DNA of 53,191 nucleotides from Chloromonas sp. AAM2 (lineage: Eukaryota > Chlorophyta > Chlorophyceae > Chlamydomonadales > Chlamydomonadaceae), in the NCBI GenBank assembly GCA_004335635.1, contig QAXH01005753.1:1-53191 (forward strand), in the 5' to 3' direction. Each line of letters starts with the position of its first letter. Within the stretch, counting starts at the first letter, position 1. Below are positions 35,781 to 47,279 of the stretch, piece by piece. Position numbers and translations under genes: made by a program. Below the pieces are notes generated by a model. The model had not been told where the DNA came from. It saw only the letters and a program-made list of their open reading frames with translations, and did not search any database.

Positions 35781-37070
35781 AGCATTTACATCGCACAGCC
35801 ATAGGTTTTCCCTCCCCAGCCCAACACAGAAGCGGCCAAAAGTCATGCAACCAGCACATGTCAAGCTGGACAAGCCAAGGCGTTTGAACCCATTGTCCCA
35901 TATATCCTCAAAGCTGAGAAATTGACGCCAGACCCGGTCACTACTCCACTGGCTGGCTGTAGCGTCCAAGCGTGCGCCGCATCCAAGCGTGCGCCGCTCA
36001 AACCTTACCTGAGTGGGCAGGTCCCTAAATGTACGCACACTCAGCCACTTGCTGGCGCTGGTGCAGCCATGGCGTGGAGTAGCCCACATCTGGGATTAGC
36101 GACACTCCCCAGGACACATCATACATCACATACCATAATGCCAACAGCCTGTACCCGTGGGCCATGCAGCAGGCCCTCCCAACTGGCGGCTTTGGCTGGA
36201 TGGATGTGGCCAAGATGGGCGGCGTGAGCGGAGTGCAGAAGCTGCTGGCCAAGACTTCAGACGACAGTCCCCACGGGTACTTCTTGCAAGTTGATCTGGA
36301 GTATCCACGACACCTGCATGACATGCACAACGACCTCCCATTTGCACCGGGAACGCATGGTGGTGGACAAGGACATGCTGTCACCTTTTTATAGGGCCTT
36401 CCTAGACAAACATAGATGCATGTATACGGGTGAAGAGAAGCTGGTGCCCAATCTGCTGCCTAAGAAAGATTATGTAGTTCACTACAAGGCCCTGAAACAG
36501 ATGCTGAGTCATGGATTGGTGCTCAAGGGTGTGACTCAGTGTTTGAGGTTTGAACAGTCCCGATGGATGAGGCCATACATCGATTTCTGCGTTGGACAGC
36601 GTCAAGCTGCAGCCTCTAGCTTTGAAAAGGACTTGTTCAAGCTGCTCATGAATTCTGTGTTTGGTAAGACCATGGAGAATGTGAGGCGCAGGACCCAGGT
36701 GCGTGTGTTCACATCTGGTCTCCAGGGTGGTGTCCTGAGGCGATGCCTGTCCAGCCCTATCATGAGGGGTGTGACAGTCATCAGTTCCAACATGGTGACG
36801 GACCGATTTTCACTACGGTCACATGATGGACAAATATGGGCTTGACAACTCTGCTGGCAGGCTTGGTTTGCTATGCAGTGGTAGGTGACACACGCACTGG
36901 AAAAGTGAGCAGTCTTGCCCTGAAAACTTAACTGGTGTTACTTATGGTTGATATTGGGACGCCAATGAAGGTAATTAGCTTTCATGGCTGGGCATGCCTG
37001 TGTTGAATGTGTACTTGCCAATGCTTCACACAAGCATTTACATCGCATAGCCATAGGTTTTCCCTCCCTC
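35781..37070. repeat. Direct repeats flanking the polymerase fragment
   Basis: A 37 bp phrase beginning AGCATTTACATCGCA(C/T)AG and continuing CCATAGGTTTTCCCTCCC is at 35781-35818 and again, same orientation, at 37033-37070. It brackets the DNA polymerase remnant, with one or two differences. Confidence 0.8.
36115..36845 (+). pseudogene. Family B DNA polymerase fragment, Polinton/viral protein-primed type
   Basis: This is a remnant of a protein-primed DNA polymerase B (the Polinton/Maverick, adintovirus-like and linear-plasmid group). Two frames follow one another. The first (about 36115-36350) has NANSLYPWAMQQALPTGGF, then GYFLQVDLEYPRHLHDMHND. The second (to the TGA at 36843) has KLVPNLLPKKDYVVHYKAL, LRFEQSRWMRPYIDFCVGQR and the polymerase motif FKLLMNSVFGKTMEN. 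One extra base near 36350 shifts the frame. Motif A starts with Asn where the family has the metal-binding Asp, so this copy looks catalytically dead as well as broken. The exonuclease region and the C-terminal part are missing. No capsid, integrase or packaging gene is nearby. It is most likely an old insertion. Confidence 0.8.
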
Positions 37071-38415
37071 CCTCCCTTGCCCCCCGCTGAGCAGTCCTCC
37101 CCGGACTGAAGGCCATGTAAACAACAACAGCAGCAGCCAAGGTGCTTCAGGCTTCTGTGCTCTGCCATGCTTTCGATGAATGTCCTTTCGTGAAGTATGT
37201 GCGTGAAAGTTCCAGCTCAAATTCAGTGCAACAGCAAACAACATCTCACAGGCACGTGATTGTCCTTCTCCTTTTTTGTGCAGGTTAGTGTTATGTGGCA
37301 TATCACGATCTCAAGTTGCGCATGCAACGCACTCACAGGTTTGTTTGTCTGTTGCAGTGAATTTTGCCTAAGGCTGGTCAGTTTGTATCAACCGACGCTT
37401 GCACAAACATTGAGGCCATTGAGGATTGGGTTGACCGCTACTATATGATAAACCAAACAAGAAGTTGTAGCTGGACGTGCACTCAAACACAACTGCACGA
37501 CGTGTCCACCCTGCAACTGCGAACAACAAGAACAGTTGCAAGACAGTAGACACAACTTTGCTCTTTGCTTCTTGAAGTTGCCTTCTGTTGCTCGGTGTAC
37601 ACACAACTGCTGTGAAACTGTAACGTAATTGAGACTGGGTTGCTTGAACATTTGCTTAGTGTCACGTACTGCCGGCAACGTCACACACAGGTTACCTCAC
37701 GTAAAGAGAGCGGGGGAAGGCAGGCTCACTCGCACACAGGCACACGTACATGAGAACCAGACCAAACAATCCATGCACAAGCGCGCAACTCGGCACTTAA
37801 CATTCAACATCACGCTGGCCAACGATTCAAACACCAGACGTGGGCGTTGAAGGGTTGTGCGTTTTGTCAGCAAGCAACAGCCGGCAGCTGCGGAGACAAA
37901 CCACCAGGGTTACGTAAACAACTTAATCTCGATTCCATCCCGATGCCGAGGCTGGCCCTGAAGAGCTGCGCTGCTGTGAGAGCAAAGTTGAGTGCAAGTA
38001 GCATGGGCCGCAGAGCAGCCTGAACGGTGCAAGGCACAAACGGTGTCCGACATGCACATACATTAATCTCCGGCCGAACCATCCATCTCTTCTCTCCTCA
38101 TTAGCTGAGTTGGAGGCGTCGTTGAAGGCCTACAGCTGGGCAGCCGCAAGGGATTAGTAATCATCGTCGCACTTTTGGTGGGAGGCCGAGGCACTGTGTC
38201 TGACACTGGAACACATTTGTTCGGGGACACGAAATGGACGTGCAGGTAGGCAGAGCGCTTCACATGTTGTCATGCACCCGCCATGACTGGGTTGTGCAAA
38301 CTTGACTTGCTTTCTGCCGAGGACAGGACAGGCGGATTGCGAAATGCAAAATTGATAGGGATACGCGTCCTTCAACACATCAGGGAAAGTTGCTCACTAG
38401 AACATATATATATGT
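37071..38415. other. Spacer of unknown content
   Basis: No gene is recognised. A 61-codon frame at 37364-37549 (containing FVSTDACTNIEAIEDWVDRY) reads slightly protein-like and could be polymerase-element debris; it is too short to name. Confidence 0.35.
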
Positions 38416-38474
38416 ATTTACACCAGGGAAGCCGTCAGAGGACACGGAACGGGATGGGCACCGCCCTGGCCTAC
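38416..38474. repeat. Dispersed repeat, copy 2
   Basis: TTTACACCAGGGAAGCCGTC followed by AGAGGACACGGAACGGGATG matches the copy at 22336-22402. It ends at the assembly gap. Confidence 0.7.
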
Positions 38475-38518
38475 NNNNNNNNNNNNNNNNNNNNNNNNNN
38501 NNNNNNNNNNNNNNNNNN
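38475..38518. other. Assembly gap (N run)
   Basis: Forty-four consecutive N mark unknown sequence beside a dispersed repeat, which may have hindered assembly. Confidence 0.99.
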
Positions 38519-38793
38519 CAGGCCAACCCAAAGCAAAACAGGACGGGGCCGCAAAAGTCAAGGCCAAAGACTAGATAAAGGGAGCCAGTCAGCTCACTAG
38601 AACATGAGACCGGCTTCCTTGATATACTCAGTTGTACACATCAAACCTATATCAACCCTTGTGTACAGAAATGCGCCACTCGTACCCATATGTACACGTG
38701 TGCTACACTTCTACTCACCAATGCCATCAACATGTTGAGCGCCGCACAGTTTACACAAAGGACAGTTCATCAAACCTCCATGTCTGTGTGCAG

Positions 38794-41700
38794 GCATGGG
38801 ATCAGCGAGTGTCAACAACACTTCCACCAATGCTGCTCGCTGGAGGGGCTATTCCAGCCGGGTTTTCAGGCGAACTCAAGCACCAGCTACACCTTCTGAA
38901 AGTGCAGCAACATTTTCACCGGCTATCACACGAAACACAACATTCGCCAGGTCTTGGCTGTCGATGGGCTTCCTGTAGCCTGTCGGAGGGAACGCATGAC
39001 AAAGAGATGCATGGGCCTCAGTCTGACCCCCTTCATCAAGCCTCAGATGCTGCCCAAACCCTGCATCGTGTCAATGATGCCACTACCAATGAGGGTCTTA
39101 CTGCTCAGGTGCCGCATCATTCGCCAGAGCAACTCCACCAGCTGCACCAGCTGCGTCACCAGGCACAGCAACCATCGCATTTGCCGCAGCCACATCTGCA
39201 GCAGATTCCACACCAGCTGCACCAGCCAGACCAGGTGCAGCAGCCGTTCCAACTACAACAGCCACCAGGCCAACACTCCCTACAGCAGCAACCCCAGTCA
39301 GGCCAGATGAACCAGCCAACCAACAAGAGACCACAACAGCTTGACTGGCAGCAACAGCTCGACTGCAACATCCAAGATGAGCCCATGCAGCACGCTGTGC
39401 CGGGTCCCAAACGTCCACGTGGCAGGCGCAGTGCGGTTGAAGACGCTTGCAAATCACCTGACAGCTCTGCCCCGGTTCACTCCCGTTACTACGGTGAGTT
39501 CAGGTCAAAAGCCTACGTGAATGCAAAGGACATCCTTGTCATTTGCCGCCTGCTAGCAAGAGCTGCGGACGTCTTGGGAAACTAGCCTGTTGCTGAGCAG
39601 CTTGCACGCAATGCAGTTCCACGGCTGGTCCACAGCCTGCTGGTTCCTGCATCAGCACAGCCCGCAATAGTTGCATGCGCATCTAAGGAGGCTGAGTGTG
39701 TGGCCTGTGCGACCCTGCGCCCTGCCTGCTCGTGCATACACAGGTGTAACATGGTACAAGTCCAGCCGCCGTTGGCAGGCACGGTTGTGTGCAGGACGCA
39801 AGCAAATCCACTTGGGTGAGTGTTGTTGGTTTGGAAACCTGGGCATGAGCATACAAAAAAAAAGTTTGCCAGTTCTAGGACAATTTGAGTTTGGGTCAGT
39901 GACACAGTGTACCATTTTTTAGACACACCGTCTACCACAACACACATGTTCAACCCGCTGCTCACCCCATGTGCGGTTCACACACGCAAGTTTTACTGAC
40001 ACACAACAATTCCTCAACAGAACTCGAGGTGGTTTGAGACGGGCGGCTCCAAATATCGTTCTAAGATCACACACACACGAGTTGTCCCAGAACTGGCAAA
40101 CTTCTTTTTTTTTGTGCGAAGATTGCCTACTGTGCAACGGCAAGCATGCAACTGTGAGCACACCACGACCGGGATGTCCAATGATGCGCAATTCTGCCAG
40201 TTGCAGTGCAACGTGCCTTTTGGACGCAGTTGTGTGTCTTGCCATGCATCCAGTGAGTTGTGCCTGCTCTGACTGTTTTGCCGCTGCCAGGAAAGCCATG
40301 GGTCCACAATTAATCGGGACCATATGTTGTGTGCGCTCGTGTTTGTCCTGTCCTGCAGGTTACTTCAAGGTGGAAGAGGATGCAGCACGTGCCTATGATA
40401 TGGCTGTGATGCAGCACCCCGGCCTGCGCTACGTGCAGCTGAACTTCCCCAAGGAGGCGGAGTATCTTGAAAAGCTGCTCGCACAGGTGGAACCCATACC
40501 GGACACCCATGGGGCAGTCGAGAAGGGCAGCGCCAGCAAGCATTCTGCGGATGCCTTGACTTCACACGATCTGGTAACACGTCACAGCATGCCACAGCAT
40601 GGTGGTGCAGATGCCATGTATCAAGACCCACATCAGCCTGACACTGTCGCTCTGATACAATCCGCACAGCAGCAGGAGCAACAGCAGGAGCGCCAGCACC
40701 AGCAGGAGCCACAAATGCTGCTGGAGGCAGAGCAGCTGCTGGAAAGGCAGTTGCAGCAGCAGGCAGAACAGCAGGCAGAGCACGTGCGGCAGCAGCAGCG
40801 GCTGTTGCTGCACATACAATCGCTCCAGCAGAAACAGCTCCAGGACAAGCATAGAAGGGAGCAGGAGGAGCTGCACAGGCGGCTAGCACAACAGATGCAG
40901 CAGGGACAGCAGCAGCACCAATGGACGGGCGACAGCAAGCACAACCAACACGGTCTGCTGCCAGACTATGATCTGTTGGACAGACCGTCACACCAAAGAT
41001 CACCCCTGGCACGCCATTCGACCACAGAGGCTGATACTGATGTGGCAGGGCCTTCAAGCATTCGGGCGGGTCTTGCTCCAGCTGCTGCGCCCGCTCCCCA
41101 GCTGGATGATCAGACTAGGCCGTCATCTGTTGCAGCCCACAGCACTAACACCAGGCCCACAGCTGGAAATATGCACCACGTGTCAGCTGCTGCCACAGCC
41201 ACGTGTCTCCTGCAGCCACAGGCCCAGCCGCAGGTCCCGTGGCAGCCGAAGGCCCAGCACCAGCCGCAGGCTCATCCGCATCCGCAGCCGCAGACCCAGT
41301 GGCAGCCGCAGGCACAGCCACAGCCGCAGGCCCAGCAGCAGCCGCAGGCTCATCCACAGCCGCAACCGCAGGCCCAGTGGCAGCCGCAGGCCCAGCAGCA
41401 GGCACAGGCTCATCCAAAGCCGCAGGCCCAGCAGCAGCCGCAGCCGCATCCAAAGCCGCAGGCCCAGCAGCAGGCACAGGCTCATCCAAAGCCGCAGGCC
41501 CAGCAGCAGTCGCAGGCACATCCAAAGCCGCAGGCCCAGCAGCAGGCACAGGCGCATCCAAAGCCGCAGGCCCAGCCGCAGGCCCAGCCGCAGGCCCAGC
41601 CGCAGGCCCAGCCACAGGCCCAGTCGCAGGCCCAGCCGCAGCAGCGGGCCCAGCAGCAGCCGCAGGCTCATCCACAGCCACAGCCACAGCCGCAGGCCCA

Positions 41701-42199
41701 GCAGCAGCCACAGGCTCAGCCGCAGGCTCAGCCGCAGGCTCATCCAAAGCCGCACGCCCAGCAGCAGCCGCAGGCACAGCCGCAGGCTCATCCAAAGCCG
41801 CAGTCGCAGGCCCAGGCCCACCCGCAGCCTCAGGCACAGCCACAGCCACAGGCCCAGCCACAACTGCAGGCCCAGCCACAGCCACAGGCCCAACCACAAC
41901 TGCAGGCCCAGCCACAGCCACAGCTACAGGCCCAGCAGCCACGGCCGGTGCCTGCTGTGGCCAGCATCAGCCGCCAATCCGTGCAGCACATGCTCCCACC
42001 TGAGGCTATTTCCTTGCCACCAGGTGTGCCAAGGATGCCGATTCAAGAGCTGTTGAGGCGGGCAGGCAGCACAGCGGTGCCTGGTGTTCTTGTGCCCGAG
42101 ACTGGGCTGTTCATTCCGACAGGCACTAAAGGAACTCTACAGGTCTTTGAACACGTGTGGGATGGAACCCAGCTGGTGCTGAGAGCTGTGAATGTGTGA
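38794..42199 (+). CDS. AP2-domain protein, paralogue 3, with long Gln/Pro/Ala repeat
   Basis: Exons 38794-39493, 39744-39815 and 40359-42199 give 870 residues from the first acceptor, in one frame. The N-terminus has little in common with the other two beyond the first AW and PPMLLAGGA; it is Gln/His/Leu-rich. A basic stretch PKRPRGRRS precedes the AP2 domain: SRYYG, VTWYKSSRRWQARLCAGRKQ, GYFKVEEDAARAYDMAVMQ, VQLNFP. A Gln/Glu-rich probable coiled coil follows (about 40670-40930), then a repeat of PQAQ, PQAH and QQPQ units over about 41213-41940, and the shared module PGVLVPETGLFIPTGTKGTL...FEHVWDGTQLVL. Candidate TGTAA at 42516. The frame upstream of 38794 is open to 38632, but the acceptor TGTGTGCAG and paralogue comparison favour 38794. 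The 5' end is not fixed. Confidence 0.86.
39857..40113. mobile_element. MITE-like element in AP2 paralogue 3 intron
   Basis: An A-run then GTTTGCCAGTTCTAGGACAA at about 39864, and the inverse TTGTCCCAGAACTGGCAAAC at 40082-40101 followed by a T-run. About 250 bp with no coding capacity, in intron 2. Confidence 0.8.
41213..41940 (+). repeat. Coding minisatellite encoding Gln/Pro/Ala units
   Basis: Repeats based on CCGCAGGCCCAG, with CAGCAG and CATCCAAAG variants, run for about 240 codons within AP2 paralogue 3. Every frame on both strands stays open here simply because of the repeat. Confidence 0.95.
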
Positions 42200-44848
42200 C
42201 TGCAGCTCCATGTACTGCTTGCACGCTAAGAGGCAGCCGATGAATTCGCCAAATCTGTAGCATTCAAGTACTGCAAGGTAAGTGTAGTCTTACCGCCAGA
42301 GCTTGCCATATGTGGCGCATCCTCTGCGCGTAATTGCGCTGCCACCTGCCAGGCGTCTGTTTGGGTCCGAAGCTGTGTTCAGTTAACGAGGCCTTTGGGC
42401 GGCACTACATCACCTCCATGCTATTCTTTACCGGACGTGTAGCGAGTCACCATGCGTTCTCCATTGCTAGGTCAAGTATCCACGCACACCACGTCCTTGG
42501 AAAAGGCTGTGAGACATTGTAATACACGGACAACGGCCAGGCATGCGCATACAAATAGTGCCATCAACCCTGGGGCAACAGTGACAATTCTGAATGTGCA
42601 CGAACACATGCTGTAGCACATTGGCTAATCAATTCCCAGCTCTAAGTTTTGCATGCCAGGGTGTATGTTGGAGTTCCCAGTGGGCAAGCAGTTGGAATTC
42701 TCAGTGGGCAAGCAACACTTGAAGGGCAATCAACTGCCGGGCTGTGCACATGTGTGTCTTGCGCGCTCCTATCTGAACCCTCATCAGCCAGACTGTGTAG
42801 TCAGCCCATGCTGAGCATTGCCTTCAAAATCATTCTCAAGAGTTGCTGGCAATCATCATTTTTCGTTGTGTGATACACGTAGGGCAGTTGGTGTTTATTT
42901 GTCATTGGCTTCATCTGTACATAGTTTGCTAGCCTATCACAGTCTTGCAGATGATACTTTTTGTCAGTGCCACTGGTGACAGGCACACATGGGCCGTGTT
43001 TGACTGGGTTGAGTGGGTGCTCACTGCCTGTTCTAATGACCGTTCAGAGGGAGTCGCTCTGTGATTTAGTTTCCTACATTGTAAGACCCCCTCGCAACCT
43101 CGCAACTCTGTTGGCTGAGAGGTGATTGGGTCGTCACAGACATTAATCCTGTCATGCCTGAAACACATGTTCGATGAGCATAAGAGAACGAGCTTGAGTT
43201 TCAGGCAAGCCAGTGCCAGCCACTTACTGCCAGTACCGAGACCAGTGTTCAGTGTCCAACTGGACGGGTTGGGCGTGGTCTTGTCCAGTAGTGTACTACA
43301 GTAGCATCTAGTCTCGCTGCAGTGCAGAAGGTACCGCTCGCTGGTCAGTCCTGACCGCCACAGATCCAACCAACCCCTGATGACGTGGTGTGAACCCTTT
43401 AACGCATGTTCGCCAGAGAGTTCCAGTGGCATGAGTAGTTCAGTCTTGACGTGGTGTCAAAACCTCGTTTGAGGAGCAGCTAATGGGGTGGCCCTGCCAC
43501 CTATCAAATGGCCTTCCACCATGCCAGCTGATGTTGCTTGGAAACCAGTCGGCTTGTGCAGACTGACGCACCACTCTTGTCTTGCAAATGTGCAAGAACA
43601 CAGCAGGTGTGGCGAGACCAGAACACATATCTGCTGGGATTTTTGGTGAGTCATCCAGGGCTTCTCACTCGTCACGACATCTTGCTTAGTCGCGGCCGTA
43701 AGCATACGTAGAGCTGCGCAGCATTTGCGATATCAGTGTGCCTGACCCACCTTTCTCCTCGACACTCAATCGCGTAGTGTCAGCTTTGTGAGCTCTTACG
43801 ATTCCCCTTCAAGAAACTTGGCGACACGCATCAGAGCCCCAGTTGACACCCGGTGCTGTCCGTGGAGCAACCGTCTGCTTGCGACCGCTGGTGTCGGGAC
43901 TCATTCATCGTCGTTGGGGCGGACTCGACGTCATGAATGCCCAAGTAAGCTTTGGGGGCATTGGAAAGGCAAGTGCAGGCGTGCCCCGCTGCGTTCGGCG
44001 GCGCTGCTCGCAAGGTTTCGTGGGGCCTCCGGCATGCGCGGCGCGTCGCAGGCACTTGCTGTCGTAAACCTGTGCTGTAGCTGGTAGTAGCACTTCAGGA
44101 CTCCAGCTCCCAGAGTTCTGGAGCACCTTGATGGCATGATTTGGTTTCATGCCCTTGACAAGTCCTGTTTGTCTCGTCACTGCCTTGCAGATCTCCAGAT
44201 CCTGCAGAACTCCTCTTTTCTTCACTGTAAGCGTGAGCTCAGTCATTGCCAGTCAAACAGTGCTGCAGTCTTCAGCAGTTGGACAACGTAGCCAGCCACC
44301 TGGTCAGTTCGTTGATGGTACCTGACTGCTAATGTGACCCTGGCGCAATGGAGTTTTCCTCGCCTTACATTTGCACATGCTGTCCACATGCACAGGGTGC
44401 TGCCCAACCATGCGTAATTCTGAGGCCTCATGCCAAGCCCTGCACAGCCAGGTTCCGCTCCACAAGGACACAGTATGCACCAGTCGCTGAGCGGATTCGG
44501 GTACGCACCTGACACGTGACGTCATTGCTGTGCCCGCATGCGGTTGAGACGAATGCATGTGTCAATAGGCGTGTCTAGTTGTTGGTCAGTGTATGGGCAT
44601 CTTCTCGGTGCCCGACCCAAGGCTGTGTCTCCATAATTGATCCCAGGGCATACCCGCAGCAACTTTGACAAGCATTGCGCGCTTGACATACAGCTAGGAT
44701 CTCTGCAGCACACCGCACTAATGTCAGCAGTCTGATCCTTCCAATCCCATGCACTCTTATGCGTCATCTGGTGCCATATATGAAGTGTGATTGTTTGCGC
44801 CTGGTTGCTCCCATAGTATCAAGTCTTTGTATGTGGCATTGTGTCCAG
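42200..44848. other. Spacer between AP2 paralogue 3 and the coiled-coil gene
   Basis: No gene is recognised over 2.6 kb. Adjacent - strand frames (44522-44767, 44243-44515, 43905-44246; 81-113 codons) could be pieces of one decayed mobile-element protein, but no motif is identified. A repeated phrase AGT(T)GGAATTC(T)CAGTGGGCAAGCA is at about 42670-42712. Confidence 0.4.
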
Positions 44849-47279
44849 GTCTTGGAACGTGAGCAACACAAGAGTGGCCAAACTGCGGTTGATTTTGAAT
44901 CAGAGTTGCAGGTGAGCTCAACTCCAGGGCAGCTCTATGCAACGCTAGGCATCCTTCCTCATCATCCCGTACTACAGTACGATCACTGTTTTGCAGCGCT
45001 GTATGCCCTTACACATGCAGCCACCAGTCCAGCTCAACCATGTGATAGATGTGCAGATCGCGTTGACACAGGGTAATGGCAGGATAATGGCCGTACTTCA
45101 GGCTTAAGGCTCACAGTTCGTCTGGCCTTGCGGCCGGCCTTCGCAGGGTCAATCTGCGCATGTCAGCCTGCGTCTGATCTCACTGGCAGGGTCACACCAT
45201 GATGTTTCCATGGGCGTAGTTGGGACTTGGATCAAAATATCTTTTTTTTGAACCTGTCCGTGTTCTTGTTTAAGCTCCGGGCCAACTTCTGCCATGTGTG
45301 CCATTGCCAGAAGGACTACCACTCCCTCCTCTGAATAGCAGCCACCAGGATGTTGGTGCGTTATTTGCCCCCAGGTGCTAGTGCGTGATGCGGAGGTGGA
45401 GAGCCACTACTGGGCCGCACTCGTGGCTTCACGTACGGGCAGGGTGCCATGCCCATGCAGGGCACTGGTGCATGAGGCGGACATTGAGAGCCGCCGCTGG
45501 GCTGTTGCTGTGGAACGGGGCGCCGAGGTGCGAGGAACCAAGTGCCTGCATGTGCCTGAGACGTTGCACACTTGTGAAAAGGCCATGCTCACTTGCCTTT
45601 TCTTCATCTGTTGCATGAGCGGAGGGACTCGAGCCCGTCCGACCTACAAGTGAAGGGGATTGCGACACACCGCGATAGTAATGGAGGTGGTCACCCCTTG
45701 AGGTGCTATCCTGACCGCAAACCCAGCTGACAGTTACAAGCTGTTGCTACATAACAGAACAGCAGCGATCTGTTCATAAGCGATTGAAGTGGTTACAAAA
45801 AACATGTACTGTAACAGCACTCAACATCCCCACACCGTCAAATCAGGCTGGACATCTCATCTTAATCCAAACGCCATGGCCTGACTGTAACAACAGCTTC
45901 CATACACATGTGCGTGCAGCTGTAATCATCAGCTTGGCGTGCCCGGCAGCTTCACTCATGCACATGTATCATCCATGGAGGGTTCAATCAGCCAGCACAA
46001 CTTTGCTTTCAATACCATAAACGATAGTGTGGAAGACCTGGCGCGCAACGTTTGTCTCGCTTCAACATCACCAGTTTGTGTTCAACATCACCAGTTTGTG
46101 CGACAGCGACAAGCTGGTCACACATCTCTGTTGATGCTCAGTTATCACTTGTTCTGCCTTGTAACGATGTCTCTGTCCCTGCTAATGCAACGATTGAGTA
46201 TAGTTTCCACATAGCAGCCCAAGCACAGGCTTTGGTTTCTTTACTGGTGACAGGTGTCCATGCCCTCTCTCATGTATGTGTCCCAGGGGTAGGTCAGCAG
46301 AATATGTTTGTATCTTAGCGGTATACTGTGTTAATGGGCGCATGCTGCCCGTTTTGGACCGGCAGTGTACGTGAGGATCCATGTTCCCTTGTCCAGGTGG
46401 CTCTGTTGCGTCGCTCTGCCGAGCTTGAGGTTGCGCGTCAGCACCAGGAGCGCACCCGCGTGACAGTGGCCCGGCTGAAACACCTGCTGGACCACGCCAA
46501 GCAGATCGCTCACGAGAACCACGTGGCACAGTTTGCAGAGGAGGTGCGTGATGCAGTCCCATAATGGCCTATGCAGTGACCCTACCTGCCATCCCACAAC
46601 CAGAAGAGCTTGCGTCTCAAACACGCTGGTCACAAATGGAAGGAGGCAGTGTATTGCCTGTATTGCCCACAAAGCTTCAAAGTCAAGAGTACGTGGCTCC
46701 AGCACTGGTCACAGACTAAGCTCTCATCACAAACAAGCAAGTGCTGTGCATGTAGCCTATCGTATTGCCATATGTAGCCACTTTTGAGTTCATGTTGATC
46801 TCACAACATGTGTCTGTTTGCTGCACACAAACGAGTCAGTTGTCAGTTGTCGGTACGTTGCACAGGTGTACATGTGCGGTCGGCAGGGCGACGAGAACGC
46901 CAGCCAGGAATGCACGCAGTACCGTGACGCCACCAAGACCCAGCTACAAGGCATGGAGCTACTGCTAACGCGCATGGTGCATGCGGTCATCGGGCTGGTC
47001 GTGGCTAGCGAGAGCAAGGCTGAGCCGCTGCCACCAGTCAAGCCCGCCATGCAACCCAAGACCGCCATGCAACACGGGTCCACCATGCAACCTGAGACAG
47101 CCATGCAAGGCAAGCCCGCCATGCAACCCAAGACCGCCATGCAACACGGGCCCGCCATGCACTCAGCACCCACTTGGCAAGAACCCGTCCGTGAAGAGCA
47201 GGCCAGGAGGCAGGAGCCTGTCAGCAGTAACGGTGTGATTGACACGATCCTAGAGTTTGTGGGAGGCATACGGGGCTGA
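44849..47279 (+). CDS. Unrecognised protein with helical exons and an MQP repeat (5' end unknown)
   Basis: Four exons, all phase 0 with GT-AG sites (44849-44911, 45375-45527, 46397-46543, 46866-47279), make 258 residues. Exon 1 (VLEREQHKSGQTAVDFESEL) and exon 3 (RSAELEVARQHQERTRVTV, then HLLDHAKQIAHENHVAQF) are charged and helical, probably coiled coil. Exon 2 holds an internal duplication: LVRDAEVESHYWAALVA and LVHEADIESRRWAVAVE. The last exon has MELLLTRMVHAVIGLVVA, then repeats such as KPAMQPKTAMQHG and TMQPETAMQG, and ends VIDTILEFVGGIRG. The start codon is not seen; the frame opens at 44759, but an upstream exon is likely. I recognise no family. Its coding status rests on four joinable exons. 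Confidence 0.6.
45634..45713. repeat. Dispersed repeat (second family), copy 2
   Basis: CCCGTCCGACCTACAAGTGA through CCCCTTGAGGTGCTATCCTG matches 29056-29135 and lies in an intron of the coiled-coil gene. Confidence 0.7.

Noticed and set aside
41145..41942. Long antisense open frame (265 codons) in the Gln/Pro/Ala repeat
   Set aside because: It is the complement of a 12 bp based repeat with no stops in any frame; composition is pure Ala/Gly/Pro/Val and the + strand frame is fixed by the AP2 gene.
40968..42056. 362-codon + strand frame rich in Arg/Ser/Pro
   Set aside because: It is a shifted frame of the same repeat in AP2 paralogue 3, open only because of the repeat.
45620..45680. tRNA-like T-arm on the - strand (GGGCTCGAGTCCC)
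   Set aside because: No matching acceptor, D or anticodon arms at proper spacing; it lies at the edge of a dispersed repeat.
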